From: DATKXU01 sp035528905 | GTDB taxonomy: Bacteria; Armatimonadota; UBA5829; DTJY01 | NCBI GenBank assembly: GCA_035528905.1 | Contig: DATKXU010000082.1 | Span: forward strand, 62,001 to 126,000 | DNA: 64,000 nucleotides | Direction: 5' to 3' | Shown: positions 8,714 to 18,731 of the stretch, one piece after another | How the letters are laid out: each line of letters opens with the position of its first letter | Numbering within the stretch: position 1 is the stretch's first letter | Translations under genes and position numbers: made by a program | Notes under the pieces: model-generated | What the model was told of the DNA's origin: nothing | Seen by the model: only the letters and a program-made list of their open reading frames with translations | Databases searched by the model: none

Positions 8714-9817
8714 CTACGCGATACGCCCTGCGATAGCTGCTATGTCTCTGGCCGCGTGGGGCTTGCCCAGCCTTCGGCTGGCTTCCGCCATCTTCGCCAG
8801 ATCTGCCGGCGACTTCAGGAACCGCTCGACGACACCGGTAAGGAGCTCGGGGCTGATCTCCGCGTCGCTTATCACTATGCCCCCACCCTTTCGCGCGACG
8901 AACTCGCCGTTATACCTCTGGTGGTCGGCATAAGCATAAGGGTACGGCATAAATATCGCGGGAAGCCCGACCGCCGTTATCTCCGCTACGGTTGACGCTC
9001 CGCATCTGCTCACCACGAGGTCGGCTGAGCCGTAAGCCGGCCTCATGTCATCAAAGTAGGCATACACGCGATAGCCGTCCCACCCGGCCGACTCTCTGCG
9101 AGCTTCTGCTTCCTCGTAGTTTCGCTCTCCCGCCTGATGGAGCACCTGAACGGGCAGCTCGCTCAACAGCGGAATCGCGTCCGCAATGACATTGTTGAGC
9201 CGCTTGGCGCCCTGGCTCCCTCCCAGCACCAGGATCGTGAATCTGCCCGGTTCAAGACCCAGCGCCGTCCGAGCATCCTCCTTGACCGGCAGGCTCAGAA
9301 GCTCCAGGCGAATAGGCAGCCCGGTCACGAACGTCTTGCCTGGCGGGAAGTACCGGGTCGAGTCCTCAAACGTCACGCAAATCTTGCAGGCAAACCTGCT
9401 CAACCACAGGTTCGTGCGTCCAGGAACGGCGTTCTGCTCGTGGATGATTATTCGCCCTCTTCGCAGGGCCTGCGCCAGCAGCACGGACGCCGATACATAG
9501 CCGCCCGTCCCGATCACAACGTCCGGTTTGAACCTGTTCAGCGCTCCCAGAGCCTCGGCAAGACCTCTGGCGAGCGCGGCTGCGGTCAGAACCGTGCCCG
9601 GCGAAAAGACCCTCTTAAGCGGCCGGCTGGTCAACCCGCAGAACGGTATCCCCGCTGCTGCGGCCAGCCGTGCTTCCAGGCTGTTCCTACTCCCCAGGTA
9701 AAGCAGCTCACAATCCAGCCCGCCGGGACGAGCTGAGCGCAGGGCTTCGACTATACCGATCGCCGGATAGGCGTGGCCTCCGGTGCCGCCCCCCGTTAAC
9801 ACGACTCTCATACTCAT
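8714..9817 (-). CDS. murG: UDP-GlcNAc transferase MurG
   Basis: Peripheral membrane glycosyltransferase that converts lipid I to lipid II. It starts MSMRVVLTGGGTGGHAYPAIG, with the canonical first G-loop, and has a second G-loop VLGGSQGAKRLN and the acceptor-region motif SRCGASTVAEI. I start at the ATG at 9817 (9811 is also possible) rather than the longer in-frame extension to 9868. The extension has no family similarity and would sit deeper inside ftsW. Even so, the first about 110 bases overlap the ftsW tail. Confidence 0.95.
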   Translation of the reverse strand: MSMRVVLTGGGTGGHAYPAIGIVEALRSARPGGLDCELLYLGSRNSLEARLAAAAGIPFCGLTSRPLKRVFSPGTVLTAAALARGLAEALGALNRFKPDVVIGTGGYVSASVLLAQALRRGRIIIHEQNAVPGRTNLWLSRFACKICVTFEDSTRYFPPGKTFVTGLPIRLELLSLPVKEDARTALGLEPGRFTILVLGGSQGAKRLNNVIADAIPLLSELPVQVLHQAGERNYEEAEARRESAGWDGYRVYAYFDDMRPAYGSADLVVSRCGASTVAEITAVGLPAIFMPYPYAYADHQRYNGEFVARKGGGIVISDAEISPELLTGVVERFLKSPADLAKMAEASRRLGKPHAARDIAAIAGRIA

Positions 9818-10931
9818 AACTCTCGATAGGCCCTGGGTATCTGGAGACCGCGAGCAAGATGCCCACACACAGCAGGTTCATCGCCAGGGATGAACCTCCA
9901 TAGCTGATGAATGGAAGCGGCACACCAGTAGCAGGGACAGATGATGTAACCACGTACATGTTCAGGAGCGCCTGCCCGCATATCAAAGCGCTGATACCCC
10001 CGGCCAGCAGCCTGCCGAAATCGTGCCTCGTGCGGTAAGCCACCGTGAATCCCCGCGCCCCAAAGCAGAGGAAGAGCCCGGCGACTACCAGAGTGCCGAT
10101 CAAGCCCATCTCCTGCCCCAGCACTGCCAATATGAAGTCCGTGAACTCCGCCGGTAGGTAGAACAGCTTCCCACGGCCCTCGCCCACACCAACGCCAAGT
10201 ACCCCTCCCGAGCCCAGTGCGATTAGCGACTGACAGACCTGGTAGCCGCTGCCGTGATAGTCCTCAAATGGATCAACGAACGAGAGTATCCTCTCACGCC
10301 TGTAGGGTGAGGTCAAAATGAGCGCAGACCCCAGGACGAAGGCAATGGCGAGCACGAGCGCGAGATGACGCTTCCGAGCGCCCGCTATATAAACCATGGC
10401 CAATGCCGTGCACGTCAGCACGATCGTCGTGCCCATATCCGGCTGCGCCATAACGAGCGCACCTATTAGCAAGAGTGGAGCCAGCGCCGGCACCAGCCCG
10501 TGTTTCCAGTCGCGTATGTCCCGCTTCTTGGCCGACAGCAGGGCAGCCAGATACACAATCAGGCCCAGCTTGGCGAACTCCGACGGCTGGATAGTAATAC
10601 TCCCCACTCTTATCCACCGCCTGGCTCCATGCACCAGGACGCCGAATCCAGGCACGAAAAGCAGCGCCAGACCGATGATCGAGAGAAGCAGCAGAACCAG
10701 CCCCCACCGCCGGAGCTTCCAGTAGCGCACGTACATGGCCAAGAACATCGCTACTATGCCAGCGAGCGCATATACAGCCTGGCGCTTTAGGAAGTAGAAG
10801 CTGTCGCCACCGGTGTACTTGACCTGACCGGCACGGCCGTAGCTGGCATCGAACACCATGAACACGCCGATGACGAGAAGCGCGATCGTCAGGCTGAAAA
10901 GCCACATATCGGGCAATCTCTTCGTGTTCAT
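9708..10931 (-). CDS. ftsW: Lipid II polymerase/division protein FtsW
   Basis: SEDS-family peptidoglycan glycosyltransferase with about ten transmembrane helices. It begins MNTKRLPDMWLFSLTIALL. Signature segments are HGARRWIRVG, the QPSEFAKLG motif, and ATGVPLPFISYGGSS near the C-terminus. The start ATG overlaps the murD stop (ATGA). After the last helix there is a hydrophilic tail of about 45 residues encoded over the beginning of murG in another frame. Confidence 0.94.
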   Translation of the reverse strand: MNTKRLPDMWLFSLTIALLVIGVFMVFDASYGRAGQVKYTGGDSFYFLKRQAVYALAGIVAMFLAMYVRYWKLRRWGLVLLLLSIIGLALLFVPGFGVLVHGARRWIRVGSITIQPSEFAKLGLIVYLAALLSAKKRDIRDWKHGLVPALAPLLLIGALVMAQPDMGTTIVLTCTALAMVYIAGARKRHLALVLAIAFVLGSALILTSPYRRERILSFVDPFEDYHGSGYQVCQSLIALGSGGVLGVGVGEGRGKLFYLPAEFTDFILAVLGQEMGLIGTLVVAGLFLCFGARGFTVAYRTRHDFGRLLAGGISALICGQALLNMYVVTSSVPATGVPLPFISYGGSSLAMNLLCVGILLAVSRYPGPIESYEYESRVNGGRHRRPRLSGDRYSRSPALSSSRRAGL

Positions 10932-12337
10932 TGCTGTACTCCCATTCGGTCCGCCAGCGCAACCACAGCAGCTTTGAAAACCTGGCCGCGGTGTTCGAAA
11001 TCGCTGAACATATCGAAGCTTGCACAGCCCGGAGACAGAAGAACCGTGTCTCCCGGTTCGGCGTGCTGCCACGCGACTTCCACAGCCTCTTCCATAGAGC
11101 GCGCAGAGCTGATGCGGTCGAAACCGGCGCTACGCGCCGCTGCTTCGATCAGGCCGGCATCCTCCCCGATCAGCACCACATGCTTGGCATACCGATTGAA
11201 CGCCTCGCCGAGGGGCGCGTAATCGCTGCCTTTGCCTTTGCCCCCAGCTATCACGATGGCGGGCCTCCCTATCGCCTCCAGAGAGCGAACCGCCGCAACC
11301 ACATTGGTACACATCGAATTATTGAGAAACTCCACGCCGCCGATCTGCGTCACCGGCTCCAGCCTGTGTTCCAACGGCTCGAATGCGTCGAGAGCCTCCT
11401 GCACGCAGTGTCTGCCTGCTCCGAATGCGATGGCGGCCGCGGCTGCCGCGAGCACATTCTCGAAATTATGCGTGCCGCGCAACTTCATCGCTGCCGTGTC
11501 GCACACGAACTGCTCCTCGCCCTGTGCCCTGATCCAGACCTCGCTTCCCCTGGCAAATGTGCCCGCCTCCACTTCCCGCGTGCGGCTGAACTGCCAGACC
11601 TGGCTCTTGATGCCGAGGGCAAACGCCATCACGCGGGGATCGTCCGCATTCAGAATGGCGTAGTCCGCTGTCTCCTGATAATCGAATATGCGAGCCTTGG
11701 CATGCACGTACTCGTGCAAGCCAGCGTGCCGATCCAGGTGGTCCGCAGAGATGTTGAGAAGCGCCGCCACCCTCGGCCGAAACGTGCTTATCCATTCCAG
11801 TTGGAACGAGCTGATCTCTGCGACGATGGCCTCGGAGGCCGACGCACGGAATGCAGCTCTCACGAGGGGCAGGCGGATTTCCGCAGCCACGATGTTTCCA
11901 GCCACATATACCTGCCTGCCATCGCATTTCAGGATTTCGCCTATGAGAGCGGCAGTCGTAGTCTTTCCATTTGTCCCGGTGACGGCGATTATAGGCGCGG
12001 GAGAGATCCTGTATCCCAGCTCAATCTCAGACATTATGGGTATGCCGCGGTCTCCCGCCATGACCAGGCCCGGGCACGCATCCGGCACACCGGGACTCGT
12101 GACAACGATGTCCGCCATGCCGATGCCTTCGTAAGCGGCCGGGCCGACTCTCGTCTCCAGGCCGAGCTCGCGCACCATGTTCAGCGCATCTTGAAGTTCC
12201 GCCGCATCCTTGTGGTCGTGCAAGATCACAGTCGCGCCGAGGGAGCTGAGCACCTCAGCCGCCGCGAGGCCGGACCTCCCCATGCCGATGATGTGCGCTC
12301 TCTTGCCGTAGAAATCCGTCTGCTTGCTCAATCCCAT
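10928..12337 (-). CDS. murD: UDP-MurNAc-L-alanine--D-glutamate ligase MurD
   Basis: Adds D-glutamate to the stem peptide. The start MGLSKQTDFYGKRAHIIGMG gives a Rossmann N-domain. The ATP loop is AVTGTNGKTTTAALIGE, and a later segment is FLNNSMCTNVVAAVRSLE, followed by VIAGGKGKGSDY. The ATG at 12337 overlaps the mraY end by 10 bases. A longer in-frame extension to 12397 runs inside mraY and is rejected. It is coupled to ftsW by ATGA. Confidence 0.96.
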   Translation of the reverse strand: MGLSKQTDFYGKRAHIIGMGRSGLAAAEVLSSLGATVILHDHKDAAELQDALNMVRELGLETRVGPAAYEGIGMADIVVTSPGVPDACPGLVMAGDRGIPIMSEIELGYRISPAPIIAVTGTNGKTTTAALIGEILKCDGRQVYVAGNIVAAEIRLPLVRAAFRASASEAIVAEISSFQLEWISTFRPRVAALLNISADHLDRHAGLHEYVHAKARIFDYQETADYAILNADDPRVMAFALGIKSQVWQFSRTREVEAGTFARGSEVWIRAQGEEQFVCDTAAMKLRGTHNFENVLAAAAAAIAFGAGRHCVQEALDAFEPLEHRLEPVTQIGGVEFLNNSMCTNVVAAVRSLEAIGRPAIVIAGGKGKGSDYAPLGEAFNRYAKHVVLIGEDAGLIEAAARSAGFDRISSARSMEEAVEVAWQHAEPGDTVLLSPGCASFDMFSDFEHRGQVFKAAVVALADRMGVQQ

Positions 12338-13305
12338 AATCGCAATACCCCAACCCAGGCAAGCGCCGCGAGTGAAATCAAACCCTGCAGAATCCAAAGC
12401 CTGGTTACGATCTTCTGCTCGGCCCAGCCGGAGAGCTCGAAATGGTGGTGGATCGGCGTCATCTTGAACACGCGCCTGCGCGTGGTCTTGAACGATACCA
12501 CCTGTATCATGACTGAGAGCGCCTCAATTGCGAAGATCGCTCCGACGATGAGAAACAGGAACTCTCTCCTGCCGGCGATTGCGATACCCGCGAGGGCTGC
12601 TCCCAGGGCAAGTGAACCTATATCGCCCATGAACACCCTCGCCGGATTGCAGTTGTACCACAGAAAGCCCAGGCATCCTCCTGCGAGCGCCCACGCCAGT
12701 ATCACCAGACCCAGGTTGGCACCATGCGCGCCGAGCACCAGTGCACCAAGCGTCGAGGCCGCTATGGTAACCAGCCCTGCCACAAGGCCGTCAAGCCCGT
12801 CCGCCAGGTTGACCGCATTCGACATGCCGACTACTAGGAGAACCGCGAACGGGTAATAGAGCCACGCGAGATCAATTGTCCTGTCGCCCCATAAAGGTAA
12901 TACGGTCGGATAGACGGCTCGGTTAGCATTTACCCATAGCACGAAGCCGATTGCTATCAGAAATTGCACGAGCAGCTTCTGCCTGGCTTTCAGGCCGAGT
13001 GACTTTCCCCGCAGAGCGATCAGATAGTCGTCCACAAACCCCAGTGCGGCAAATGCCAGCGTCATCAATACGACAGCCCATACCCTGGGATCGGTCATCC
13101 GACAAACCGCTACGCCGACGGCAGCCCCGATCAAGATAATGAGGCCGCCCATTGTGGGCGTGCCCTGCTTCTCGCGATGCCGTTCAGGCGCGTCTTCGCT
13201 TATCGTCTGACGCAGTTTCAGCCCGGCCAGCACGCGAATCACTCTCGCGCCGACAGCCATGGAAACCACGGCTGCCACCAAGAAGGCCGCAGCAGCGCTA
13301 GTCAC
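12328..13305 (-). CDS. mraY: Phospho-MurNAc-pentapeptide translocase MraY
   Basis: Integral membrane enzyme that makes lipid I from UDP-MurNAc-pentapeptide and undecaprenyl phosphate. The 325 residues form about ten helices. Motifs are GTPTMGGLI, the aspartate-rich FVDDYLI, NAVNLADGLDGLV, FMGDIGSLALG and the MTPIHHHFE loop. It overlaps murF by 8 bases and murD by 10 bases. Confidence 0.97.
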   Translation of the reverse strand: MTSAAAAFLVAAVVSMAVGARVIRVLAGLKLRQTISEDAPERHREKQGTPTMGGLIILIGAAVGVAVCRMTDPRVWAVVLMTLAFAALGFVDDYLIALRGKSLGLKARQKLLVQFLIAIGFVLWVNANRAVYPTVLPLWGDRTIDLAWLYYPFAVLLVVGMSNAVNLADGLDGLVAGLVTIAASTLGALVLGAHGANLGLVILAWALAGGCLGFLWYNCNPARVFMGDIGSLALGAALAGIAIAGRREFLFLIVGAIFAIEALSVMIQVVSFKTTRRRVFKMTPIHHHFELSGWAEQKIVTRLWILQGLISLAALAWVGVLRLWD

Positions 13306-14695
13306 TCAGCAGCACCCTCACTATCTCCTCCATCTTCATGGCACGCGAACCCTTGACTAGAACGGCATCGCCCTTAGCGAGCTGCCCAGCCAGCTTCTGC
13401 GCAGCCTCGGAGCTGTCGGCACAGGACTGGATTCTATCCTCCGGAAACCCGGCGCCTCTCGCACCATCGCCGATCATCTTGCCAAGCGGCCCCACGGTGA
13501 CCAGCATCTGAACATCGCTGCACGCAAGCGAGCCGCCGATGTCTCTATGGGCCTTCGGGGCATAGCTGCCCAATTCGAGCATGTCGCCAAGCACGGCGAT
13601 CTTGCGCTTACGCCCAGTGAGCGCATCCAGGGTTTTCAGAGCGGAAAGCATCGAGGCGGGGCTCGCATTATACGCGTCATTCAGGATTATGTAGCCTGCC
13701 TTGGATTTGACCAACTCCATCCGCATGGCAGGCGGCGAGAAGCTCTCCAATCCATCGCGGATCGTGCCCAGATCTACGCCCATCCCGACGGCGGCAGCAG
13801 CCGCAGCCAGGGCGTTGTAGACGTTGTGATGCCCAAGAACCGGCATCTTAACCGAGACAGCACCGCCTTCAACTAATAGAGCAAAGCTGTAGCGCCCCAG
13901 ACTCGAGCACTTGATCCTGGCGCCGACCACATCCGCGCCTTTGCACGATCCGAAGCTGACAACCCGACCGCTAAACCGGCGCCTCATGACCTCAAAATAG
14001 CCGTCTTCGGCGTTTATCACCGCCAGCCCGTCTGGAGGCAGCTCCTCGAGCAGCTCCGCCTTCGCGTTTGCAATCGCGCCCTGCGAACCTAATCGCTCGA
14101 TATGCGCAATTCCGATGTTCGTGATGATGCCCACCGACGGCCCCGCAATGGATGCGAGCCGCCGTATCTCCCCCAGGCCGCGCATCGCCATTTCAAGCAC
14201 GGCCACATCATAACTCCGATCCAATCGGAAAAGCGTGAGTGGAACTCCTATCTCGTTGTTGAAGTTTGCCGCGTTCTTCAGCACCTTCCACTTTCGGGCC
14301 AGGATGGATGCCAGCATCTCCTTCGTCGTCGTCTTGCCGACGCTGCCGGTTACTCCTACTATACGCACATCGAACTTGTTTCGGTAGTACCTGGCGAGAT
14401 CCCCCAGCGCCCACAGCGGGTCGTCCACCTTCACGACAGCCACGGAGCGGTGTGAGGGTGCCGCGCTCTCATCGGAAATCACAACGCCGGCGGCGCCGGC
14501 CTCGGCTGCAGCGCCAACGTATCGGTGCCCGTCGGCGCGCGCCCCCTTCAATGCAAAAAAGAGATCGCCCGGCTTAACGGTCCGCGTATCAGTGCTGACC
14601 CCCACTACGCACGAGGAAGAGTCTCCCAGCAGGAGTTCTCCCTCCACAGCGGTGACTATCTCATGGACGAACAGCTTCTCCAAGGCGCTATCCAC
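13298..14695 (-). CDS. murF: UDP-MurNAc-tripeptide D-Ala-D-Ala ligase MurF
   Basis: Adds the D-Ala-D-Ala made by Ddl. The N-domain has VSTDTRTVKPGDLFFALKG. The ATP loop is GVTGSVGKTTTKEML near residue 115. Further motifs are AVLEMAMRGLGEI and ILNDAYNASPASM. The 465-residue length is normal. It overlaps both murE and mraY by 8 bases, so this run of genes is tightly coupled. Confidence 0.96.
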   Translation of the reverse strand: MDSALEKLFVHEIVTAVEGELLLGDSSSCVVGVSTDTRTVKPGDLFFALKGARADGHRYVGAAAEAGAAGVVISDESAAPSHRSVAVVKVDDPLWALGDLARYYRNKFDVRIVGVTGSVGKTTTKEMLASILARKWKVLKNAANFNNEIGVPLTLFRLDRSYDVAVLEMAMRGLGEIRRLASIAGPSVGIITNIGIAHIERLGSQGAIANAKAELLEELPPDGLAVINAEDGYFEVMRRRFSGRVVSFGSCKGADVVGARIKCSSLGRYSFALLVEGGAVSVKMPVLGHHNVYNALAAAAAAVGMGVDLGTIRDGLESFSPPAMRMELVKSKAGYIILNDAYNASPASMLSALKTLDALTGRKRKIAVLGDMLELGSYAPKAHRDIGGSLACSDVQMLVTVGPLGKMIGDGARGAGFPEDRIQSCADSSEAAQKLAGQLAKGDAVLVKGSRAMKMEEIVRVLLSD

Positions 14696-16169
14696 TTCCA
14701 GAGCCGCAGAGCAGCTCGCGAACTACTTCACGGTCGTCGAAATGCACTGTTCGGTCTTTGAATATCTGGTAGGTCTCATGCCCTTTGCCCGCGACGAGAA
14801 CCAGATCGCCTGCTCCGGCGGCGTCGAGCGCGCGCTTGATGGCTTCGAGGCGATCCACGATCGCCTCGACACTCGCTCGTTCGTCCATACCGGCAACGAT
14901 CTCATTGATGATTGCCTGCGGCTCCTCACTTCGAGGATTATCAGAGGTAACTATGCACAAATCTGCAAGATCGGAGGCTATCTTACCCATGACCGGGCGC
15001 TTCATCTTGTCTCTGTCGCCGCCGCAGCCGAACACCAGTATGAGCCGCCCGCGGGTCAGCTCCCTGGCCGATTTCAGGACGTTCTCAAGGCTGTCAGGGC
15101 TGTGCGCGTAGTCCACGATGACCGCGAAATCCTGGCCGCAGTCAACGGACTCGAATCTCCCATCCACCGCGCGTATGGACTCCAGGCCGGATTTGATCTG
15201 CTCCGCCTCGACCCCGAGTGACAAGGCTGCGCCGATCGCAGCCAGCGAGTTGTAGACGTTGAAGATCCCACCAAGGCTGAGAGCGACGTGAAACTGTCCT
15301 GCCGGACAGAGAACGAGGAATGACACGCCCTTCGCATTGACCGATACGTTCGTACCCTGGACATCAGCAGGATTCCGGATCCCGAAGGTGAGTATGTCGC
15401 CGTAAGTGGCGCGGCAGACGCGCTCGCTCCTCGGATCGTCCGCATTGATCACCGCAGTGAACGGTTTCTTCGACGCACGGGGATAGCTATCGAATAGCAT
15501 GAGCTTTGTTTCAAGATAGTCCTCTATCGAGCCGTGGAAATCCAGGTGGTCATGTGTCAGGTTGGTAAACACTCCGACGTCGTACTCGCAGCCGTCTGTT
15601 CGGTGCATCGCCAGCGCATGCGACGATACCTCCATGGCAGCCGCAGCTACCCCTTCGGATACCATGCTTGCCAGCAATCCCTGGAGTTCTACAGCCTCTG
15701 GGGTAGTACGTTCCAACGGGACGGGCGCACCGCGGATTCGAGCGCCGAGGGTTCCTATGACGCCTGCGCTGAGGCCAGCCTGCCGCAGCACGCCTTCGAT
15801 GAGATAGGTCGTCGTGGTCTTGCCTTTCGTCCCGGTGACGCCAACGAGCTTCAATCTGCGCGATGGGTAACCGAAAAAGTGATTTGCGAGGATCGGCAGA
15901 GCCCGCCGCGTGTCAGGTACAGCGATAAGAGGCACATCCAGGCGGAAGGCTTCGATACGCTTGGGGTCATCAGCCATCACGGCACATGCCCCGGAATGGA
16001 GCGCCTCGTCCACAAAGTCGTGGCCATCAAACTGTTGTCCGCGTGTGCTTACAAAAAGCGCCCCCGCGGTGACGCACCTGGAATCATATGCGATCGAGCT
16101 TATGTCCGGGTTTCCCGACCCGATCTGGCGCTTTTCTTCCAGCGGTTCGACTAATTCGCTTAGCAACAT
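14688..16169 (-). CDS. murE: UDP-MurNAc-dipeptide--meso-diaminopimelate ligase MurE
   Basis: Adds the third residue of the stem. The ATP loop GVTGTKGKTTTTYLIEG lies near residue 110. The recognition motif TSDNPRSEEP contains DNPR, the usual sign of meso-diaminopimelate specificity rather than lysine. The carbamylated-lysine region and AGKGHETYQ are present. It has its own promoter at 16294-16322 and leads the tight murE-to-murD block. Confidence 0.96.
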   Translation of the reverse strand: MLLSELVEPLEEKRQIGSGNPDISSIAYDSRCVTAGALFVSTRGQQFDGHDFVDEALHSGACAVMADDPKRIEAFRLDVPLIAVPDTRRALPILANHFFGYPSRRLKLVGVTGTKGKTTTTYLIEGVLRQAGLSAGVIGTLGARIRGAPVPLERTTPEAVELQGLLASMVSEGVAAAAMEVSSHALAMHRTDGCEYDVGVFTNLTHDHLDFHGSIEDYLETKLMLFDSYPRASKKPFTAVINADDPRSERVCRATYGDILTFGIRNPADVQGTNVSVNAKGVSFLVLCPAGQFHVALSLGGIFNVYNSLAAIGAALSLGVEAEQIKSGLESIRAVDGRFESVDCGQDFAVIVDYAHSPDSLENVLKSARELTRGRLILVFGCGGDRDKMKRPVMGKIASDLADLCIVTSDNPRSEEPQAIINEIVAGMDERASVEAIVDRLEAIKRALDAAGAGDLVLVAGKGHETYQIFKDRTVHFDDREVVRELLCGSGSG

Positions 16170-16293
16170 CGGCCGAGACTCCCTCCGAACGTGGACTATC
16201 AGACTACGGACAGGGGATCCAGGGAACCACTCCTACTCGTGCATCCACGTGTGGGCGAATCCACACGCGAATCCCGCAAACCCCTGCCTGAGA

Positions 16294-16322
16294 ATTATAG
16301 CATACGAATAACCACCTGTGAA
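16294..16322 (-). promoter_or_regulatory. Sigma-70 type promoter for murE
   Basis: On the minus strand TTCACA (16317-16322), a 17-base spacer and a perfect TATAAT (16294-16299) lie about 125 bases upstream of the murE start, in the only sizeable gap of the central mur block. The -35 matches four of six consensus bases. Confidence 0.65.
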
Positions 16323-16359
16323 TCGTGAGCGCCGAACGCCAAGGAACCGGTCGTGGTTC

Positions 16360-18171
16360 TCAGCCTCGCATCTCGCCATGGCTGGGAGAGCCTCTCCTGC
16401 CCCCTCCCTGGTCGGTTTTCCCCGTCCCTCCGGCTACCGGGGCTGCTTCCGAAGTCGGGTCGTCCGGCGGGACCTTCATGTGCCACATAGCCTTCCTGGC
16501 CACGCTTTGGAATACGGGCGCAGCGACCGTCGCTCCCCAGTGAATCCCCTTGGGCTCATCCACCAACACGAAGATCACCACGCGCGGATCGGAGATCGGA
16601 AGAAACCCGACGAACGATGCGACAAACTTGCCGGAAGCATACCCACGTCCCGTAGTGCTGGCCTTCTGGGCGCTGCCGGTCTTGCCGGCAACCCTGTACC
16701 CATCCACCCTCGCCGTCTTGCCTGTGCCACCGCTGACCACCGCACACAGCATCTCGGAAACCAAGCCGGCCGTTTCCTCAGACACCACGCGCCTGACCGT
16801 GTGAGGCCCGAAAACCTTTTCGGGCCTGCCATCGGGAAATCGCATCTCTTTGACGACGTAGGGACGCATCAGCACTCCGCCATTGGCGACGGCGGCATAT
16901 GCCCTGGCCATCTGCAGCGGAGTCACTGCGATGCCCTGCCCAAAAGCGATATTTGCGAGACGGACGTCCGCCCAGTCCTGCCAGCGGTCGTGCCAGCCGC
17001 ACACCTCGCCGAGCAGCCCCGAGCCAGGCTTCTCGTAGAGACCGAATGCCTTCTCGTATGCGTAGAGCTTCTCCTTGCCCAGCCTGAGTCCTATGCCTGC
17101 CGCGCCCATATTGCACGAGTAGCGAAGCACTTTTGCGACGTTGCAGGCGCCATGCCCGTTCATGAATGGCGGGTGCAGCGAGCACCTGATCGTGCGCCGA
17201 CCGATGCGCATGCTCCCGCTGCAGTAGAAGGTATCGTCCAAATCAATGGCTTTCTCCTCAAGGGCAGCACATGCGGTCACCGTCTTCAGGGTTGACCCGG
17301 GCTCGTAAAGGTCCGTAACTGCGCGGTTTCGACGACTGGCCGGGTCCGATTTGCCCACCTCGTTCGGGTCGAAGGTCGGCATGTTCGCCAGCGCCAGGAT
17401 CTCGCCCGTTTTCGGATCCATGACAACGGCCGACGCGCCTGCCGCGCTGTATGTGGAAAACGAATCCTCCAGATACGTCTCCAGGGCGCGCTGGATAGTG
17501 CTGTCAATCGTGAGCACCAGGTCATCGCCGTGGACTGGCTCGACGCGCTCTCTTCGCGACCCGGGGATGATCTTGCCCCTGGCATCTCTTTCCGCGATGC
17601 TGTATCCGTCGGCTCCACGCAGCTCCTTGTTGTAGCTCTTCTCCAGGCCCGCAATACCGCGGCCGTCCACGTCGGTAAACCCGATGATGTGAGACGCCAG
17701 GCCGCCACACGGGTAAACGCGCTTCATGGCGCGGAGGACATCTATTCCAGCAAGCTTGGCCTCTTGCACCTCAGCGCCGACTTTGGCATCAATCCCGCGC
17801 AGGAGGTAGAAAGGCTTGGCCCGGCTGTCCAGCTTCGCCAGGAGTTCGCCGGTTTCCCAACCTATGAGGGGCGCCAAGCGGGCCGCCGTGGCGGCCTTAT
17901 CCCTGACCGCAGCCGGACGCACGCCGATGTCGTATGCGTCTACGGTAGTCGCGAGCCTATTGCCGTTCCGATCATAGATAGTGCCGCGCCCGGCAATGAG
18001 CTTGGTCCGTGCGACGATCAATTCCTCTGCCTTGGCCTTGAAGTGAGGGGCACGAATAACTTGAATGTAGAATAAGCGGGCTGCAAGCACGAGGTAGGCT
18101 ATTGCCAGCAGGTAGAACAACTTCTTGGTACGGCGCTGGACGAATTGGTCGTAAGATAGGCGACGCTTCAA
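16360..18171 (-). CDS. ftsI: Septal penicillin-binding protein, FtsI/PBP2 type transpeptidase
   Basis: High-molecular-weight class B PBP that crosslinks septal peptidoglycan. The order is: short cytoplasmic tail, one transmembrane helix (about 18-38), dimerisation/pedestal domain, then transpeptidase. Motifs are GSTLK (active serine), SCN in RYSCNMGA, and KTGSAQK. At 603 residues it lacks visible PASTA repeats. A Gly-rich C-tail is low complexity. Its position between ftsL-like and murE supports FtsI rather than an elongation PBP. Confidence 0.95.
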   Translation of the reverse strand: MKRRLSYDQFVQRRTKKLFYLLAIAYLVLAARLFYIQVIRAPHFKAKAEELIVARTKLIAGRGTIYDRNGNRLATTVDAYDIGVRPAAVRDKAATAARLAPLIGWETGELLAKLDSRAKPFYLLRGIDAKVGAEVQEAKLAGIDVLRAMKRVYPCGGLASHIIGFTDVDGRGIAGLEKSYNKELRGADGYSIAERDARGKIIPGSRRERVEPVHGDDLVLTIDSTIQRALETYLEDSFSTYSAAGASAVVMDPKTGEILALANMPTFDPNEVGKSDPASRRNRAVTDLYEPGSTLKTVTACAALEEKAIDLDDTFYCSGSMRIGRRTIRCSLHPPFMNGHGACNVAKVLRYSCNMGAAGIGLRLGKEKLYAYEKAFGLYEKPGSGLLGEVCGWHDRWQDWADVRLANIAFGQGIAVTPLQMARAYAAVANGGVLMRPYVVKEMRFPDGRPEKVFGPHTVRRVVSEETAGLVSEMLCAVVSGGTGKTARVDGYRVAGKTGSAQKASTTGRGYASGKFVASFVGFLPISDPRVVIFVLVDEPKGIHWGATVAAPVFQSVARKAMWHMKVPPDDPTSEAAPVAGGTGKTDQGGGRRGSPSHGEMRG

Positions 18172-18292
18172 CGCTCCACCCCGAGATGAGTCATGGCCGC
18201 CGCCTGCAGGAGCCGGCTCGCAACCCTACGATGTCATAAGCCCACTCCTCGAACGACGTAATGCGGGGGAGCCCAGGCCACTACCCCGAAGT

Positions 18293-18688
18293 CTATCTCA
18301 TATCCTGGCGCTCCACATTCCGCGCTACGCGAGGTTCGCGAATGGACTTCAGATACGCCATCTTGCTTCCCTGGACCATTCCGTTCGCAAGGGCGAATCC
18401 CTCGATGTCATCGGGCTTGCGAATAGCATCCAGGTTCAGTCGCAGCGACTCGTTTTCGATACTCACCGCCCTGAGGCAGCCTAGGAGGTCGCTCTTGTGA
18501 TAACCGTTCTCCGTGGCTCTGGCGTATGCGCCGACGTATACGCTGAGCACGAAGGAGACGGCCACCGCCAATAGGAGCACGCAGGCCATGCGGCTCCGGA
18601 CCAACATACGGAGAAGGCTCTTCCGCCTGCGCCCTCTGGGTCGGCGATCAATCGGAAGCAGTACCTCATGCCTCCTCTGTGCCAACAT
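18293..18688 (-). CDS. FtsL-like septum protein
   Basis: A 131-residue protein with a basic N-terminal cytoplasmic tail (about 1-33), one transmembrane helix (ACVLLLAVAVSFVLSVYVG) and a short periplasmic coiled segment rich in L/N/E. The topology and position between rsmH and the PBP are those of FtsL, whose sequence is poorly conserved. The call relies mainly on context and topology. Confidence 0.75.
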   Translation of the reverse strand: MLAQRRHEVLLPIDRRPRGRRRKSLLRMLVRSRMACVLLLAVAVSFVLSVYVGAYARATENGYHKSDLLGCLRAVSIENESLRLNLDAIRKPDDIEGFALANGMVQGSKMAYLKSIREPRVARNVERQDMR

Positions 18689-18731
18689 CTGCCAGTCACC
18701 TCTTCCCCAACCGAAAGTGTAAACCTGTCCA

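Noticed and set aside
10931..12856. Very long plus-strand open frame opposite murD and mraY
   Set aside because: It lies entirely antisense to two well-supported essential genes and encodes no recognisable motif. Long antisense frames are expected in GC-rich coding DNA.
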